Below are positions 47,549 through 56,809 of a DNA stretch of 64,000 nt, one piece after another (position 1 is the first letter of the stretch; each line of letters begins with the position of its first letter). The DNA comes from Bacteroides sp. (GTDB lineage Bacteria; Bacteroidota; Bacteroidia; Bacteroidales; Muribaculaceae), in contig JAAVCP010000027.1 of the NCBI GenBank assembly GCA_014802265.1, forward strand, positions 34,588-98,587, in the 5' to 3' direction. The position numbers and the translations under genes are program-made. The notes beneath the pieces were generated by a model, which worked only from the letters and a program-made list of their open reading frames with translations, searched no databases and had not been told where the DNA came from.

Positions 47549-50095
47549 ATGTTGCGTATTATTACAATTATAGCAGCGGTCTTGACTTTTCTAATGACCA
47601 ATGCCAAGACCTTCTCATATCGTTTCAACTTCACTCCACTTCCAAAGGCTATAAGGGAAATAATGGAAGACCATCCCGAACTTGACATAAATTTCATCTA
47701 TAATGAACTTGAGACTTATAAGACAAGTGCCACTGTTAAGACGGACGATGCCTACGACGCCCTTCGCCAGGCTATCGGTTTGAATCCGGTTACGGTTGTC
47801 AGGTCACGCAACACTTATTATCTTGAAGCACTTCAGCATGGCAAATATGTCTATACCGGAAGGGTAATCGGCAATGATAAGGAGCCTGTGGTAGCAGCTA
47901 CTGTCATGCTTCTTGCCCCGAAGGATTCCACGGTGCTGACCTACGGCATTACCGATGAAGCAGGACGTTTCTCCATCCCATGCGACCGTCAAGGCGTGAT
48001 TGCCAAGCTGTCATGTGTCGGATATAAGACAACATATAGAAAATTTGACTCATTCAATGTCGGTACTATACTCATGCCGGAATTGCCTATTCAGTTGAAA
48101 ACCGTGACAATTGTGGGGGACAATGCCACGCTGCTGACTGACAGAAGCATATATCGCCCGACACAACGCCAGAAAAACGCTTCACAGACAGGTACAGATC
48201 TACTTGTCAGAATGGTTATCCCTCAACTTTATACGCGGTTGGGATCTTCAGTCGTTACTACAACATCGGGACAGCCTGTGGCAATGTTCATAGATTTTGT
48301 ACCCGCAACCGAATCTGACTTAAAAATGATGAAAGTTACAGATGTTAAAACTGTGGAATATCTGGAATTTCCATCTGACCCGAGATTTCAGGGTAACCGC
48401 TTTGTTATTAATTTCAGAATGATAAAGTATGAGTATGGAGGTTATGTAAAGACACTTGGGGTTGAGAATTTCATTGCCAATTCAGGTTTCGCACAGGCTA
48501 ATGCCAGATTGGTCAAGAATAAAATGACCTTTGACATAATGGGATATGGGTATTATATGGCTAACGATCATTTTGGTGTTAATCAGATAGAGACATTCCA
48601 CCTGCCTCAAGAAAACGGAGAGACAAAAAGTTTTCAAAGAGAGACAGCGACTGAAAGCTCCAAATACCGTAAACAGAATTATGAAACGAGTTTCAGGGCT
48701 CTTTATTCCGCTGACAAGGTTACTGCAAACAATCAAATAGCATTCGGTCTTGACAGGATGCCTCATAATGACAATGAAGGTATGGTCAGATATTCAGGCG
48801 ACCTGACAGCAAAGGATGAATACTATTCGGCATCAACCCAAAAAGCAAAATATCTGAACTATACCGGATATTATTTTTTCAATCTTCCCAAAAGCAATTC
48901 CCTTACTGCCTCTTTAGGTTATTCCTATTCCCATACAGCTCAAAGTTCAGATTATATTGAATCTCAACTTCCTTCTATATACAATTCTGCTGATGACCAT
49001 ACACATAAAGGAAATGCAGGGCTGACTTATAATCATACATTTTCTGACAAACATTCCTTAATGGCTCTCATCAGAGGTATTTATGAACATAACAGAACCG
49101 ACTACAGTGGGTCTGCAAATGCATTGGATAATTCTACAATGAAATTCAGTCAGATAGGTGCGACTTACAATTTTACGTTAATTAAGTTTTCCGCATCTTT
49201 TGGAATAGGCTGTAACTGGCTGGCGACTCGCCTAAACGATAATATTTCCGATTCAAATTATCCTTATGTTGACGCATCTGTGAGGTATATTCCAAACAAA
49301 AGGAATTATTTTGGAGTAGTCTTCCACTATTCGGTGTGGCCTCCCTCTTCCAACTATAAAAGCGAAAATATCATTAATGTCTCTCCCTTTCTATGGCATA
49401 CCGGAAATCCTATCTTAAAATCTCATCGGAGTTATGATATAGGGGTCAATTATACATTCATTTCCTCGAATAAATTCAACATGACCTCGTTTGCCAATAC
49501 ATGGATTGTCGGGAATAGAGCGGCTTTTGTTTATGAGGCAACCCCTGATGGTATATTGCGGACTATTCAACAACCAATCGGCACATTCCGTCATTATAAC
49601 TACGGTATAAATACTTCAATAAACCTATTAGACAGTAAATTATACATATCGGGGCAACTGGCACAGCTATACGTTCAAAATGGTAGACCCTATAACATTA
49701 ACCATTCGTATATCAGTTATTACATTCAGGCTCTATATTATCTTGGCAGATTTAATCTCGCGTTGTCTTACCAATCAACTGACGCAACGGATAATTATGA
49801 CTCGATGTCAAGTATATGGACTCGAAATAAGGATGTTTTCGTTGTTCAAGCGGGTTGGAGTAATGGAAGATGGAATGTCATCATAACGGCACAGAATCTT
49901 CAGCGTTGGAACTGGCGTGCTTCACACGACACTATGAGCAGTACCAATTACTCCGTGAGCAGATGGACGAGCAATGCGTCTCGTCATGCCTTTGTACAGT
50001 TGTCTGCCACATATACTTTCGGGTTTGGTAAGAAAATCAATAATAACAATGATATTTCAAAACAGACCGGTGCATCATCAGGTATATTGAAATAA
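47549..50095 (+). CDS. Outer membrane transducer/receptor with STN-like and regulatory domains
   Basis: 848 residues from the ATG at 47549, 4 bases after the anti-sigma stop; it opens with a signal peptide (MLRIITIIAAVLTFLMTNA). An STN-like domain (about 25-95, RFNFTPLPKAIREIMED) suited to contact the DUF4974 tail, a carboxypeptidase-regulatory-like domain (about 103-180, YTGRVIGNDKEPVVAATVML), a plug-like part (QTGTDLLVRMVIPQLYTRLG) and a barrel follow. The order sigma, anti-sigma, transducer is that of cell-surface signalling. No SusD-like partner is present; the ligand is unknown. Confidence 0.87.
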   Translation: MLRIITIIAAVLTFLMTNAKTFSYRFNFTPLPKAIREIMEDHPELDINFIYNELETYKTSATVKTDDAYDALRQAIGLNPVTVVRSRNTYYLEALQHGKYVYTGRVIGNDKEPVVAATVMLLAPKDSTVLTYGITDEAGRFSIPCDRQGVIAKLSCVGYKTTYRKFDSFNVGTILMPELPIQLKTVTIVGDNATLLTDRSIYRPTQRQKNASQTGTDLLVRMVIPQLYTRLGSSVVTTTSGQPVAMFIDFVPATESDLKMMKVTDVKTVEYLEFPSDPRFQGNRFVINFRMIKYEYGGYVKTLGVENFIANSGFAQANARLVKNKMTFDIMGYGYYMANDHFGVNQIETFHLPQENGETKSFQRETATESSKYRKQNYETSFRALYSADKVTANNQIAFGLDRMPHNDNEGMVRYSGDLTAKDEYYSASTQKAKYLNYTGYYFFNLPKSNSLTASLGYSYSHTAQSSDYIESQLPSIYNSADDHTHKGNAGLTYNHTFSDKHSLMALIRGIYEHNRTDYSGSANALDNSTMKFSQIGATYNFTLIKFSASFGIGCNWLATRLNDNISDSNYPYVDASVRYIPNKRNYFGVVFHYSVWPPSSNYKSENIINVSPFLWHTGNPILKSHRSYDIGVNYTFISSNKFNMTSFANTWIVGNRAAFVYEATPDGILRTIQQPIGTFRHYNYGINTSINLLDSKLYISGQLAQLYVQNGRPYNINHSYISYYIQALYYLGRFNLALSYQSTDATDNYDSMSSIWTRNKDVFVVQAGWSNGRWNVIITAQNLQRWNWRASHDTMSSTNYSVSRWTSNASRHAFVQLSATYTFGFGKKINNNNDISKQTGASSGILK

Positions 50096-50154
50096 ATCTG
50101 ATTTTAGGTACTCAACATACAGTAAATTAAAGGTACAACTGTATATACAGCAAA

Positions 50155-50185
50155 CGAAGCCTTTGGCAGTGATGCCAAGGCTTCG
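50155..50185. terminator. Terminator after the ECF2 operon
   Basis: CGAAGCCTTTGGCA (50155-50168) pairs with TGCCAAGGCTTCG (50173-50185) with one base unmatched, loop of 4, followed by a CTTCTTT run. It ends the sigma/anti-sigma/receptor operon. Confidence 0.7.
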
Positions 50186-50620
50186 CTTCTTTACACAGAC
50201 ATTCTTGTTCCTGACATGTTGGTGTCAAAATCATCATAGGGGATTTGTTTCCGACCTCCCATTCGCGTCTCTGTCCGTGTCCGCTGCCGACATTGAAACG
50301 GGAGAGATTGACTGAAAGGATAAGCGATATTGCCGTGATAATTTCCGATACATAGTCCTTCTGACGGAGAGGGAGAGAACATATCCCTGTCTTTTACGTG
50401 GGATGCTGATCTATCCTGTCTACAATATCCTGTGCGTTTTTGTCAGTCAGATTATTAATGGCAAGCTGCATGAGCAAACGGATCTGTCATCGGGATCAAG
50501 CAGTCGATGTCGTCCTGATCCATCAGAATGCCGAGGGTCGTGTAACCGTCATTGAAAGCATTACATTCACTTTTGAATCATGTACAGTTTGCTTCGGTTT
50601 GCCATGCTGTAGCCCAAAAC

Positions 50621-50669
50621 GGATAAAAGAGTATGTATACTTGATATCAAATGACATCTTATGGATTCT
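50621..50669 (+). pseudogene. Fragment of an AraC-family gene
   Basis: About 49 bases match 45610-45659 of AraC regulator 3 (the part encoding EWIKEYCMLDIKCHLMD) with three or four substitutions and one deleted base. The similarity begins abruptly at 50621 and passes directly into the 3' end of the intact hydrolase gene. It is the decayed AraC partner in the second copy of the duplicated pair. Confidence 0.75.
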
Positions 50670-50670
50670 T

Positions 50671-51657
50671 TTATTTCATGTTACGCTCTTGGAAAGAGGT
50701 GATGCGTTGACGAAAGTTTTTTCTAAGGCATTCGCTATAAAGCGACGGTTCTGCACCATGATAGTCACCTACATTGAGGATATCCAATATATTAGGGAGA
50801 TAACTGCCGTCAAAACCGTCAACTACAAGCACCTTCGCTTCCATATCAACTGTAACGGTTATAGTGTCGTTAAGTATCGCCGGGGTATTATCAGTATGCC
50901 AATTGACAGGGTTAATACACATCACATTGGGCGCACTGACAACAGGTTTCAGGTATTTTACATCTGACACCGAATTATAACAAATCACCACCCCCGTATC
51001 AAGGGAATCCTGGGCTGCCTGAATATAAGGATGGGTAGCCACATCTTCCGGAGTAACCTTATAACCCATAACATATGCTGCAATCATCCTTTCCCGAGTT
51101 TCCTCATCCATAACTTTCAGAAGCTCAACCACAGATTTACCTCCCTGGCTAAACCCGGTAAGGATAAAAGGACGCTCACCGTTATACTGTTTGATAAACC
51201 GGTCAAAGGCATTCTTAACATCTACGAAAGCCACGTCATAATAGCGGCGGTTAATGGTGTCCTCATTTAGAGTAGCCCACGAATCAAGAGTTATATGGCG
51301 GTAATAGGGTGAATAAAAGTTATTGCCATCTGCCATATAGTCAGCCACCTCCCCTATCTCAATACCCATATCTGCCCTGTGGTCGGCTCTTGACGGATCA
51401 GCATGATGACTTATACGCCCGTCAGAGGTATACCAATCATATTCCCAAGTTGAAGGAATATAAAACACGTCGGCACCGTTATTATCGGTATCATTGCGTG
51501 CGATAGTCCACATTCCTACATCGGAATAGTCAGGCATGGCTGGTACAAACACACTCTCTCCGGCAGCCATTACAGGGTCAGAGTCATGGCAGGCTGACAT
51601 CATAATTAAAGCTGCTAACCCCGCGATAGCAGAAAATAAATATTTTATCGGAAGCAT
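50671..51657 (-). CDS. DUF3089-type lipoprotein alpha/beta hydrolase
   Basis: 328 residues. Lipoprotein signal (LIMMSACHDS). ADVFYIPSTWEYDWY at the start of the domain and the elbow FILTGFSQGGKSVVELL with nucleophilic serine are typical of DUF3089, a family of alpha/beta hydrolases. Histidine and acid are probably in the late NVGDYHGAEPSLY and VVDGFDGSYLP regions. A broken copy lies at 45832-45995. Neighbours on the same strand (DUF418, DUF4199, bioB) show no functional link. Confidence 0.85.
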   Translation of the reverse strand: MLPIKYLFSAIAGLAALIMMSACHDSDPVMAAGESVFVPAMPDYSDVGMWTIARNDTDNNGADVFYIPSTWEYDWYTSDGRISHHADPSRADHRADMGIEIGEVADYMADGNNFYSPYYRHITLDSWATLNEDTINRRYYDVAFVDVKNAFDRFIKQYNGERPFILTGFSQGGKSVVELLKVMDEETRERMIAAYVMGYKVTPEDVATHPYIQAAQDSLDTGVVICYNSVSDVKYLKPVVSAPNVMCINPVNWHTDNTPAILNDTITVTVDMEAKVLVVDGFDGSYLPNILDILNVGDYHGAEPSLYSECLRKNFRQRITSFQERNMK

Positions 51658-51703
51658 ATAAATTCTGAATCAAGTCGTACATTTTGTACGATTAGTAACC
51701 CGT

Positions 51704-52966
51704 TTATTTATCTGACCTAAGTAACGGAAGCCATTTACCATAAGTTAGCATACGCCATATCCATTCAAGGGGACCAAAACGGAAGACTTTCAACCAACTA
51801 ATACTGCATAGAATCTGAAAAGTGAATACGCCCAAGGCTATCAGTTCTGTTTCTCCAAGACCCATAGATGCACCCAAAGCAAATCCTATGCCGTAGAAAA
51901 GGAACATTCCTATTACTGACTGGGAGATATAGTTTGTAAGTGCCATACGACCAGGTGTGGCAAAAATTTTCCATATCACCAGATTACTGTGGCGTATGCA
52001 GAATAATCCTAAGAGGGCAGCATAAGCAAACCCAAGCGGATAGACACTTACGGCGTATAAAAACGCATGCAGCCCATTCCCCCAAGGGTGTCCCCCCATT
52101 CCACTGACAGCATACACCACTGACAGAGGAATACCGATAATGCCACCCCATAACGCCACTTTACGAAGCAATTTGGCATGTGTTTTCAAATCGGCATATA
52201 CCTTATGGCGACCCACCACAAATCCTATCAGGAACAGACCGAATACTTTGAAATAACGGTTGCCATCAACAAACTCATACATCCTTTCCCATGCACCTTG
52301 AACCAAGAATTTAAACACATCGCCATAATTCATTGCATCGCGCAGCCATGTGCCGAAATTATCCTCATTTATACCATACATAGTGGCATATTCCCACCAT
52401 TTCCCGTATGGATATGCTGCCAGAAATATACCTGCTTTCTCACACACGCCATCTATTAATATCGGAAGAAGCAAGAGAATCGCAGCCACTGTGAGTATTT
52501 TCCGGTCTGACACATTTCGAAACAACGGTAGTAACATACCTAACACCGCATAAAGCAGCAGGATATCTCCACTCCATATCAACATCAAGTGAGTGCAACC
52601 TATCAATGCTAAAATGATCATTCTGCGATAAAAGATACGAAATCCGTCGGCACCTCGTTCTGCTGCATGAGATATTATTATGGAAAAACCTATCCCAAAC
52701 AGCAGTGAGAAAAGAGTATAGAACTTGCCGTCAACAAACAGCAGCATAAAAAATTTCACCCACCCGTCAAGCGTCGCACTCGGCATGGCAGCTGCCACTG
52801 AATCCGGCTGAAAGGTATAAAGTGAGAACTCAGGGTAATTTGCAAGACACACTCCCAGGAGGGCAAACCCTCGAAGGGCATCAAGGAAAATATGGCGTTT
52901 TGAAGCCGAAACCGGTGCCAGATCGCCTGTATGTTTCATATTCAGATTATCAGAGGTTGAAGGCAT
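51704..52966 (-). CDS. DUF418-family membrane protein
   Basis: 420 residues from the ATG at 52966, which overlaps the upstream stop by 17 bases; an ATG at 52939, just after that stop, is the alternative. The N-terminus has DALRGFALLGVCLANYPEF and the C-terminal DUF418 block reads FATPGRMALTNYISQSVIG and FGPLEWIWRMLTYGKWLP. About 8-10 membrane segments. The family resembles acyltransferase-3-like membrane enzymes but has no proven function. Confidence 0.85.
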   Translation of the reverse strand: MPSTSDNLNMKHTGDLAPVSASKRHIFLDALRGFALLGVCLANYPEFSLYTFQPDSVAAAMPSATLDGWVKFFMLLFVDGKFYTLFSLLFGIGFSIIISHAAERGADGFRIFYRRMIILALIGCTHLMLIWSGDILLLYAVLGMLLPLFRNVSDRKILTVAAILLLLPILIDGVCEKAGIFLAAYPYGKWWEYATMYGINEDNFGTWLRDAMNYGDVFKFLVQGAWERMYEFVDGNRYFKVFGLFLIGFVVGRHKVYADLKTHAKLLRKVALWGGIIGIPLSVVYAVSGMGGHPWGNGLHAFLYAVSVYPLGFAYAALLGLFCIRHSNLVIWKIFATPGRMALTNYISQSVIGMFLFYGIGFALGASMGLGETELIALGVFTFQILCSISWLKVFRFGPLEWIWRMLTYGKWLPLLRSDK

Positions 52967-53510
52967 CAATCTTGTTGCGCTGTTTTCTTTTATTGATTTT
53001 GACAATAATGGCAGCAACTATAAGAGATAGGATGGATCCGAAGAAACAAGTTGACCATCCCATTGTGGCTACAAATTCTATGCCGGATGGAAGGATACGA
53101 GCCTCAATAGCCTCACGCATAATTGCCGTGGTGTTGGCATACTGCTCTTTCATCGGAGAACTCTCTATTGAGTCTATTGCGCTGCTGACATATTCATACA
53201 CAAACCCGGGATCTGCAAAAAATATATAACATGCAGAAAACAGCATACATATTATCGTGCCAAAGATCATGGTGTAGATACCACCCAGCCATAATGCCGA
53301 CACTTTCATATATGCCGGTTCCTTCTTAGCTATTTGCCTGAGAATGACACCCAGTAAGAACGGAAAAGCAATAGTAAGCGGCAACAGAAAGGAAGTAAGG
53401 AATTCATATTTCAACCCCATTAACATGCAGGCAGCCATCACACTGAGATAAATGCCTATGGGGAATCCTGCCTCTGCGGCATAACGATAGATAGATTTTT
53501 TCATTTCCAT
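52950..53510 (-). CDS. DUF4199-like membrane protein
   Basis: 186 residues with four hydrophobic segments and the layout of DUF4199: an N-terminal AAEAGFPIGIYLSV, a central SALWLGGIYTMIFGTIICML, a long helix loop and a last membrane segment followed by a basic tail KINKRKQRNK. The function is unknown. It lies 6 bases after bioB and overlaps the DUF418 gene, so these three form an operon. Confidence 0.72.
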   Translation of the reverse strand: MEMKKSIYRYAAEAGFPIGIYLSVMAACMLMGLKYEFLTSFLLPLTIAFPFLLGVILRQIAKKEPAYMKVSALWLGGIYTMIFGTIICMLFSACYIFFADPGFVYEYVSSAIDSIESSPMKEQYANTTAIMREAIEARILPSGIEFVATMGWSTCFFGSILSLIVAAIIVKINKRKQRNKIDAFNL

Positions 53511-53516
53511 AACAAA

Positions 53517-54476
53517 CTAAAACTTCATATCAGCTTCCCGGAAGAGTACCCGGTCATCAGCAATAGTGTTGCTGACCGTGGTCAGCATATCGCCCATAAG
53601 CACACCGTTCATCCCTCCGGTCATTATTCTTAACATTGAGTCGTGGCTTAATCTCATTCTGCCGCCTGCGAAACGCAATGACTTGGTAGGCAGGATAAAA
53701 CGAAATATCGCCACTGTGCGTATGATGTCTTCTTCTGAAATTAACGGGGTTGACTCCAAAGGCGTACCTTTTATTGGGGTCAGAATATTGATTGGCACAG
53801 AGTCAACATCAAGGTCATTCAGCTCAAAGGCGAAGTCAATTCGGTCGACAAGGCTCTCCCCCATTCCGATAATACCTCCTGAACATACAGCAAGCCCAGC
53901 ATTACGAGCCGCCCGGATTGTGCGTTTCTTATCTTCGGGAGTATGGGTGGTGCAAAGCTTCTTGAAACATTCCTCTGAAGTCTCCATATTGCAATGATAA
54001 CGCTTCACGCCGGCTTCCTTCAGTTTCTTCATCTCTTTTTCCCCAAGCAGACCCATTGAGGCGCAAAGGTAAAGATCAGTCTTTTCAGAAAGAGTCTTAA
54101 AAACCTCACAAAACTTATCCAGATCACTCCCTGTCACGGCACGCCCACTGGTAACAAGCGAGAATCTACGGATTCCTTCCCTGTCATTGGCTTCCGCAGC
54201 CTGCATCACCTCTTCAGCATCAAGGAAATTATATGTGTGGCACCCTGTGTGATGACGGGATGCCTGAGCACACCATTTACAGTCTTCCCCACACATCCCA
54301 CTACGGGCATTGACAATTGAACAAGAGTCAACGGTATTTCCCTGCCATCGGCGGGAAATTTCGTTAGCAGCATCACACAGTGCGTCAAGGTCAGGATACT
54401 CGGCAAGCCATGCCGCTTCCTCACGGGTGACAGACTCACCCCTCAGTCCTTTATCTTTAAGTTCTTCTAATTTCAT
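53517..54476 (-). CDS. bioB: Biotin synthase
   Basis: 319 residues from the ATG at 54476; an in-frame upstream extension to 54524 has no family support. Radical SAM cluster C62-x3-C66-x2-C69 (SGMCGEDCKWCAQ), then YHCNMETSEE and GGIIGMGES, and the late RFAGGRMRLSHDSMLRIMTG that includes the conserved arginine near the 2Fe-2S site. It inserts sulfur into dethiobiotin to form biotin. No other bio gene is near. The minus strand has a -7 box TACTTTTG at 54604-54611. Confidence 0.95.
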   Translation of the reverse strand: MKLEELKDKGLRGESVTREEAAWLAEYPDLDALCDAANEISRRWQGNTVDSCSIVNARSGMCGEDCKWCAQASRHHTGCHTYNFLDAEEVMQAAEANDREGIRRFSLVTSGRAVTGSDLDKFCEVFKTLSEKTDLYLCASMGLLGEKEMKKLKEAGVKRYHCNMETSEECFKKLCTTHTPEDKKRTIRAARNAGLAVCSGGIIGMGESLVDRIDFAFELNDLDVDSVPINILTPIKGTPLESTPLISEEDIIRTVAIFRFILPTKSLRFAGGRMRLSHDSMLRIMTGGMNGVLMGDMLTTVSNTIADDRVLFREADMKF

Positions 54477-54603
54477 AAATAAGAGGTATAATGGAAAAAC
54501 TGACTTCTCCAGTAGACAACCCAATTCGTCAAGAACTAAATTAGTAAGCAGATTAATTTGTTAAGTGTCCACTAAAGAGTCATGTCATATATTTTCCAAA
54601 TTA

Positions 54604-54611
54604 CAAAAGTA
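54604..54611 (-). promoter_or_regulatory. -7 box for bioB operon
   Basis: The minus strand reads TACTTTTG (TAnnTTTG), 127 bases before the bioB ATG. The leader between is long enough for control but I see no clear BirA site. Confidence 0.45.
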
Positions 54612-54694
54612 ATATAATTTTCCAATTTTTCAAAGCATAAAAAATAAGTTTTGAAAAAATGAGGTTAAAAAGCGTATGAATAAAAAATTTTTTG

Positions 54695-54702
54695 TAATTT
54701 TG
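54695..54702 (+). promoter_or_regulatory. -7 box for tRNA-Ser
   Basis: TAATTTTG ends 23 bases before the tRNA 5' end at 54726. Confidence 0.55.
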
Positions 54703-54725
54703 CACCGCTATCAAAAACAACTAAA

Positions 54726-54812
54726 GGAAAGATGCCGGAGTGGTCGATCGGGACGGTCTCGAAAACCGTTGTACCCTTACGGGTACCCAGGGTTCGAATC
54801 CCTGCCTTTCCG
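54726..54812 (+). tRNA. tRNA-Ser(CGA)
   Basis: 87 nt with a long variable arm typical of serine tRNA. Acceptor GGAAAGA (54726-54732) pairs with CCTTTCC (54805-54811); the seventh pair would be A-C, a mismatch. The anticodon loop CTCGAAA gives CGA, the variable arm is a GTACCC/GGGTAC stem, and the T arm is CAGGG TTCGAAT CCCTG. The 3' CCA is not encoded. The last 12 bases lie in the attachment site of the mobile element, which therefore rebuilds the gene end. The native 3' flank is now at 63172. Confidence 0.95.
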
Positions 54813-54815
54813 CAA
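54801..54815 (+). repeat. attL, 15-bp direct repeat
   Basis: CCTGCCTTTCCGCAA overlaps the T-arm end and acceptor stem of tRNA-Ser. An identical copy is at 63157-63171. Confidence 0.85.
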
Positions 54816-54847
54816 TAAAGCCTGATAATCAGGCCATTAAACAAACA

Positions 54848-54886
54848 ACACCCAATTTTACACCCAGTTTTGGGCGTGAGATTGGG
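54848..54886. repeat. Left integrase arm-type sites
   Basis: ACACCCA occurs at 54848-54854 and 54860-54866, 12 bases apart, with inverted relatives TGGGCGT (54871-54877) and TTGGGT (54882-54887). The right end has the same pair with the same 12-base step at 63020 and 63032. Such repeated short sites at both ends are what tyrosine integrases bind with their N-terminal domain. Confidence 0.65.
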
Positions 54887-54967
54887 TATTTTGTTTGGGG
54901 GCTTAAAGGGAGAAAAGAAGGGAATAAAAATTTTTATTCTCCCTTTTGTTCCTTCCAAAAAGAAGGA

Positions 54968-55003
54968 ATACGGCTCTATACCAACTTTAGTTTAGAGCCG
55001 TAT
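54968..55003 (-). terminator. Terminator of the element's last gene
   Basis: ATACGGCTCTA (54968-54978) pairs with TAGAGCCGTAT (54993-55003), 29 bases after the stop at 55032. A second AT-rich stem with AAGGGA/TCCCTT at about 54906-54945 follows. Confidence 0.6.
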
Positions 55004-55031
55004 ATATAAGGTACGATGATAAAGTAAAGCG

Positions 55032-56030
55032 TCAGCCGAGGATTTCTTTCAAGGCTTCTGCGAATTCCTTGTTCTTTTTGCTTGGTGGATCGCTTATGGG
55101 TTCACGATATTTTGAACGGTAATAATCATGTTCAATGCCTGTATTCCGGAGCATGGCTCCAATCCATTCGCTGCGCATACCTTTATCAATCTTTTCGCTT
55201 AGCTGATTGATGAGGTAGCAAACCCTTACTTTCTCATTCTTGCAGACCTCCAAATGCTTGGAGGTTTGATGCAGGTTGAGGGCATGGAAAAAATCAATGG
55301 CTGCCATATCTTCAAACTGCCGTCCATTGCAAAGCTCATGGACGGACGCTAAAAGCGACATTGATATATATAAATCAGTCCGTTCGGACTGTTCCTTGTT
55401 CTTTTCTATAGGTTTATTGTAATATTTCTCTACGACAGGTAGTAGACCATGACATTTAAGATATATGAGCCTGAAAATATCGGTCGGCACACTCCATCTT
55501 TCCTCTTCAAGGCTTTTCCGCTTCGCGTAAAAGTTTTGAAGCTTCGCTTTCTCCTTTTGGTATTCTGCTGTCAGCTTGTCTACCCTTCGTTCCAATACGG
55601 CTGCTTCATCTTTCGACATACCATTGAACGGAGTCATTTCATACGAATTAGAGGCTTCTTTCAGTTCATCGCTTGCCTCCTGTGTTTTCTTCTGCTGGGT
55701 CTCAATATCTTCCCTAACATACGACAATGGCGTATACCAAAGCAATCTTAGATCAATACGGTCATAGTACCGACTGTTATCCTTATAAAGCGTTACAATT
55801 CTGTCTAAATCAAAATACAGACTTTTAAGAACAATCTCCATGCGCTCCGTAGGCGCTTTCAGAACCAAGTCCATAATACCAGATTCCAGATCGTGAACAG
55901 ATGGGAAAGAATTGATAAAAGCAACTAAGGTCAAGGCATCTTCACAAGCCATGCCACTTCCGGAGATTACACCGGAATATATCTTGCAGATGGAACTAAG
56001 TTCTGGTATGAATTGGGAGATTTCTTTCAT
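55032..56030 (-). CDS. Unknown coiled-coil protein of the mobile element
   Basis: 332 residues from the ATG at 56030 (a TTG at 56036 is possible). Soluble and highly charged, mainly helical, with a coiled coil at about 110-180 (EDIETQQKKTQEASDELKEA and AVLERRVDKLTAEYQKEKAK). No signal peptide, membrane segment or catalytic motif. I do not recognise the family. It is the gene nearest attL and has its own terminator. Its place at the cargo end of the element suggests an accessory or host-interaction role, without proof. Confidence 0.7.
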   Translation of the reverse strand: MKEISQFIPELSSICKIYSGVISGSGMACEDALTLVAFINSFPSVHDLESGIMDLVLKAPTERMEIVLKSLYFDLDRIVTLYKDNSRYYDRIDLRLLWYTPLSYVREDIETQQKKTQEASDELKEASNSYEMTPFNGMSKDEAAVLERRVDKLTAEYQKEKAKLQNFYAKRKSLEEERWSVPTDIFRLIYLKCHGLLPVVEKYYNKPIEKNKEQSERTDLYISMSLLASVHELCNGRQFEDMAAIDFFHALNLHQTSKHLEVCKNEKVRVCYLINQLSEKIDKGMRSEWIGAMLRNTGIEHDYYRSKYREPISDPPSKKNKEFAEALKEILG

Positions 56031-56077
56031 AGTCAATGTTGTAGTTATATAACTATAACGAAGAAGAAAGGTGTAAA

Positions 56078-56197
56078 GTGCGTTTATATCCAGATAAATC
56101 GGATCGAGAGAAGAAACACTGTTTCATCCTGAAGATTGACGGTGTCAGCGTCTTTCAGTGGTTCCGACAGAAAGCAAAAGAGTTCCTTGAAAAATAG
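56078..56197 (+). CDS. Possible 39-residue basic peptide or gene remnant
   Basis: A GTG-started plus-strand frame between two minus-strand genes encodes a basic peptide (VRLYPDKSDREKKHCFILKI, then FQWFRQKAKEFLEK). No good ribosome binding site and no family match that I recognise. It could be the end of an older gene. Listed because the rest of the gap 56037-56293 is otherwise empty. Confidence 0.25.
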   Translation: MRLYPDKSDREKKHCFILKIDGVSVFQWFRQKAKEFLEK

Positions 56198-56293
56198 GAA
56201 TAAGAACGAAAGAATCGAAAAGAAGTTTGGCATTATGATTAGATCGGACTGCCACTGAGATTCTTACATCTCACGGTGGCAGTCCTATATAAC

Positions 56294-56809
56294 TCATTTG
56301 AATACGCGTTTGAAATTTTTTAAATGCTGTCTTGAGATAATACCCCAAATCTCTTTATTTTCTGGCTGTATTCTCAAGTATCTTCCCATATGGTCTTTAA
56401 TTAATGGAGCAGAAACAAAAAATACATTTCCTCTCATGTCTTTGATTTGTTCCGTACCATTATAATCAAGCTTCTTGATTAACGAGTCTAAACCTTCGTA
56501 AATAGCTCGCGTTTCCTCCAGAGAACCAGTCCACATTACTATATATTCTTCGCTGAAATCTGCAATATTGGACATATGGTAGTACATTTCTGAATCTTTA
56601 TCGTGGCATAAAACCATTATCGGAGTAAAGGACTCCCCTGAATAATCAGGGAGTTCATAAGTATATTCCGTGGAAAAAATACCTTCTTTCATATTTTGAG
56701 AACAAGCCTGCTGAGTGTTAGCAATGAAAAGTACAGCTATTATGAGTATTACTGTAATCGGCGTAGAGTTATTTAGTTCTAAAGATAGCGATTTCATATT
56801 CATTAGCAT
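56294..56809 (-). CDS. Secreted cargo protein, unknown function (small)
   Basis: 171 residues; an ATG four codons in (56797) is an alternative start. A signal-peptide-like hydrophobic stretch (ITVILIIAVLFIANT) is followed by a cysteine (QQACSQ) that may be a lipobox, though the pattern is weak. The mature part is mixed alpha/beta with no motif that I recognise. Its start lies 41 bases inside the end of the gene at 56769, so the two are translated together and probably act together at the cell envelope. Confidence 0.65.
   Translation of the reverse strand: MLMNMKSLSLELNNSTPITVILIIAVLFIANTQQACSQNMKEGIFSTEYTYELPDYSGESFTPIMVLCHDKDSEMYYHMSNIADFSEEYIVMWTGSLEETRAIYEGLDSLIKKLDYNGTEQIKDMRGNVFFVSAPLIKDHMGRYLRIQPENKEIWGIISRQHLKNFKRVFK

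Larger units (their letters stand above)
50096..50670. other. Gap with terminator and gene remnants
   Basis: After the receptor terminator (50155-50185) the minus strand of about 50400-50580 reads as coding-like sequence (NAFNDGYTTLGILMDQDDID, then a stop, then LTDKNAQDIVDRIDQHP), a decayed gene that I cannot identify. At 50621-50669 there is a piece of an AraC gene. Confidence 0.45.

Noticed and set aside
54665..54958. Minus-strand open frame of 97 codons across the tRNA-Ser gene
   Set aside because: It covers the tRNA on the opposite strand, has no ribosome binding site or family features and is a chance frame.
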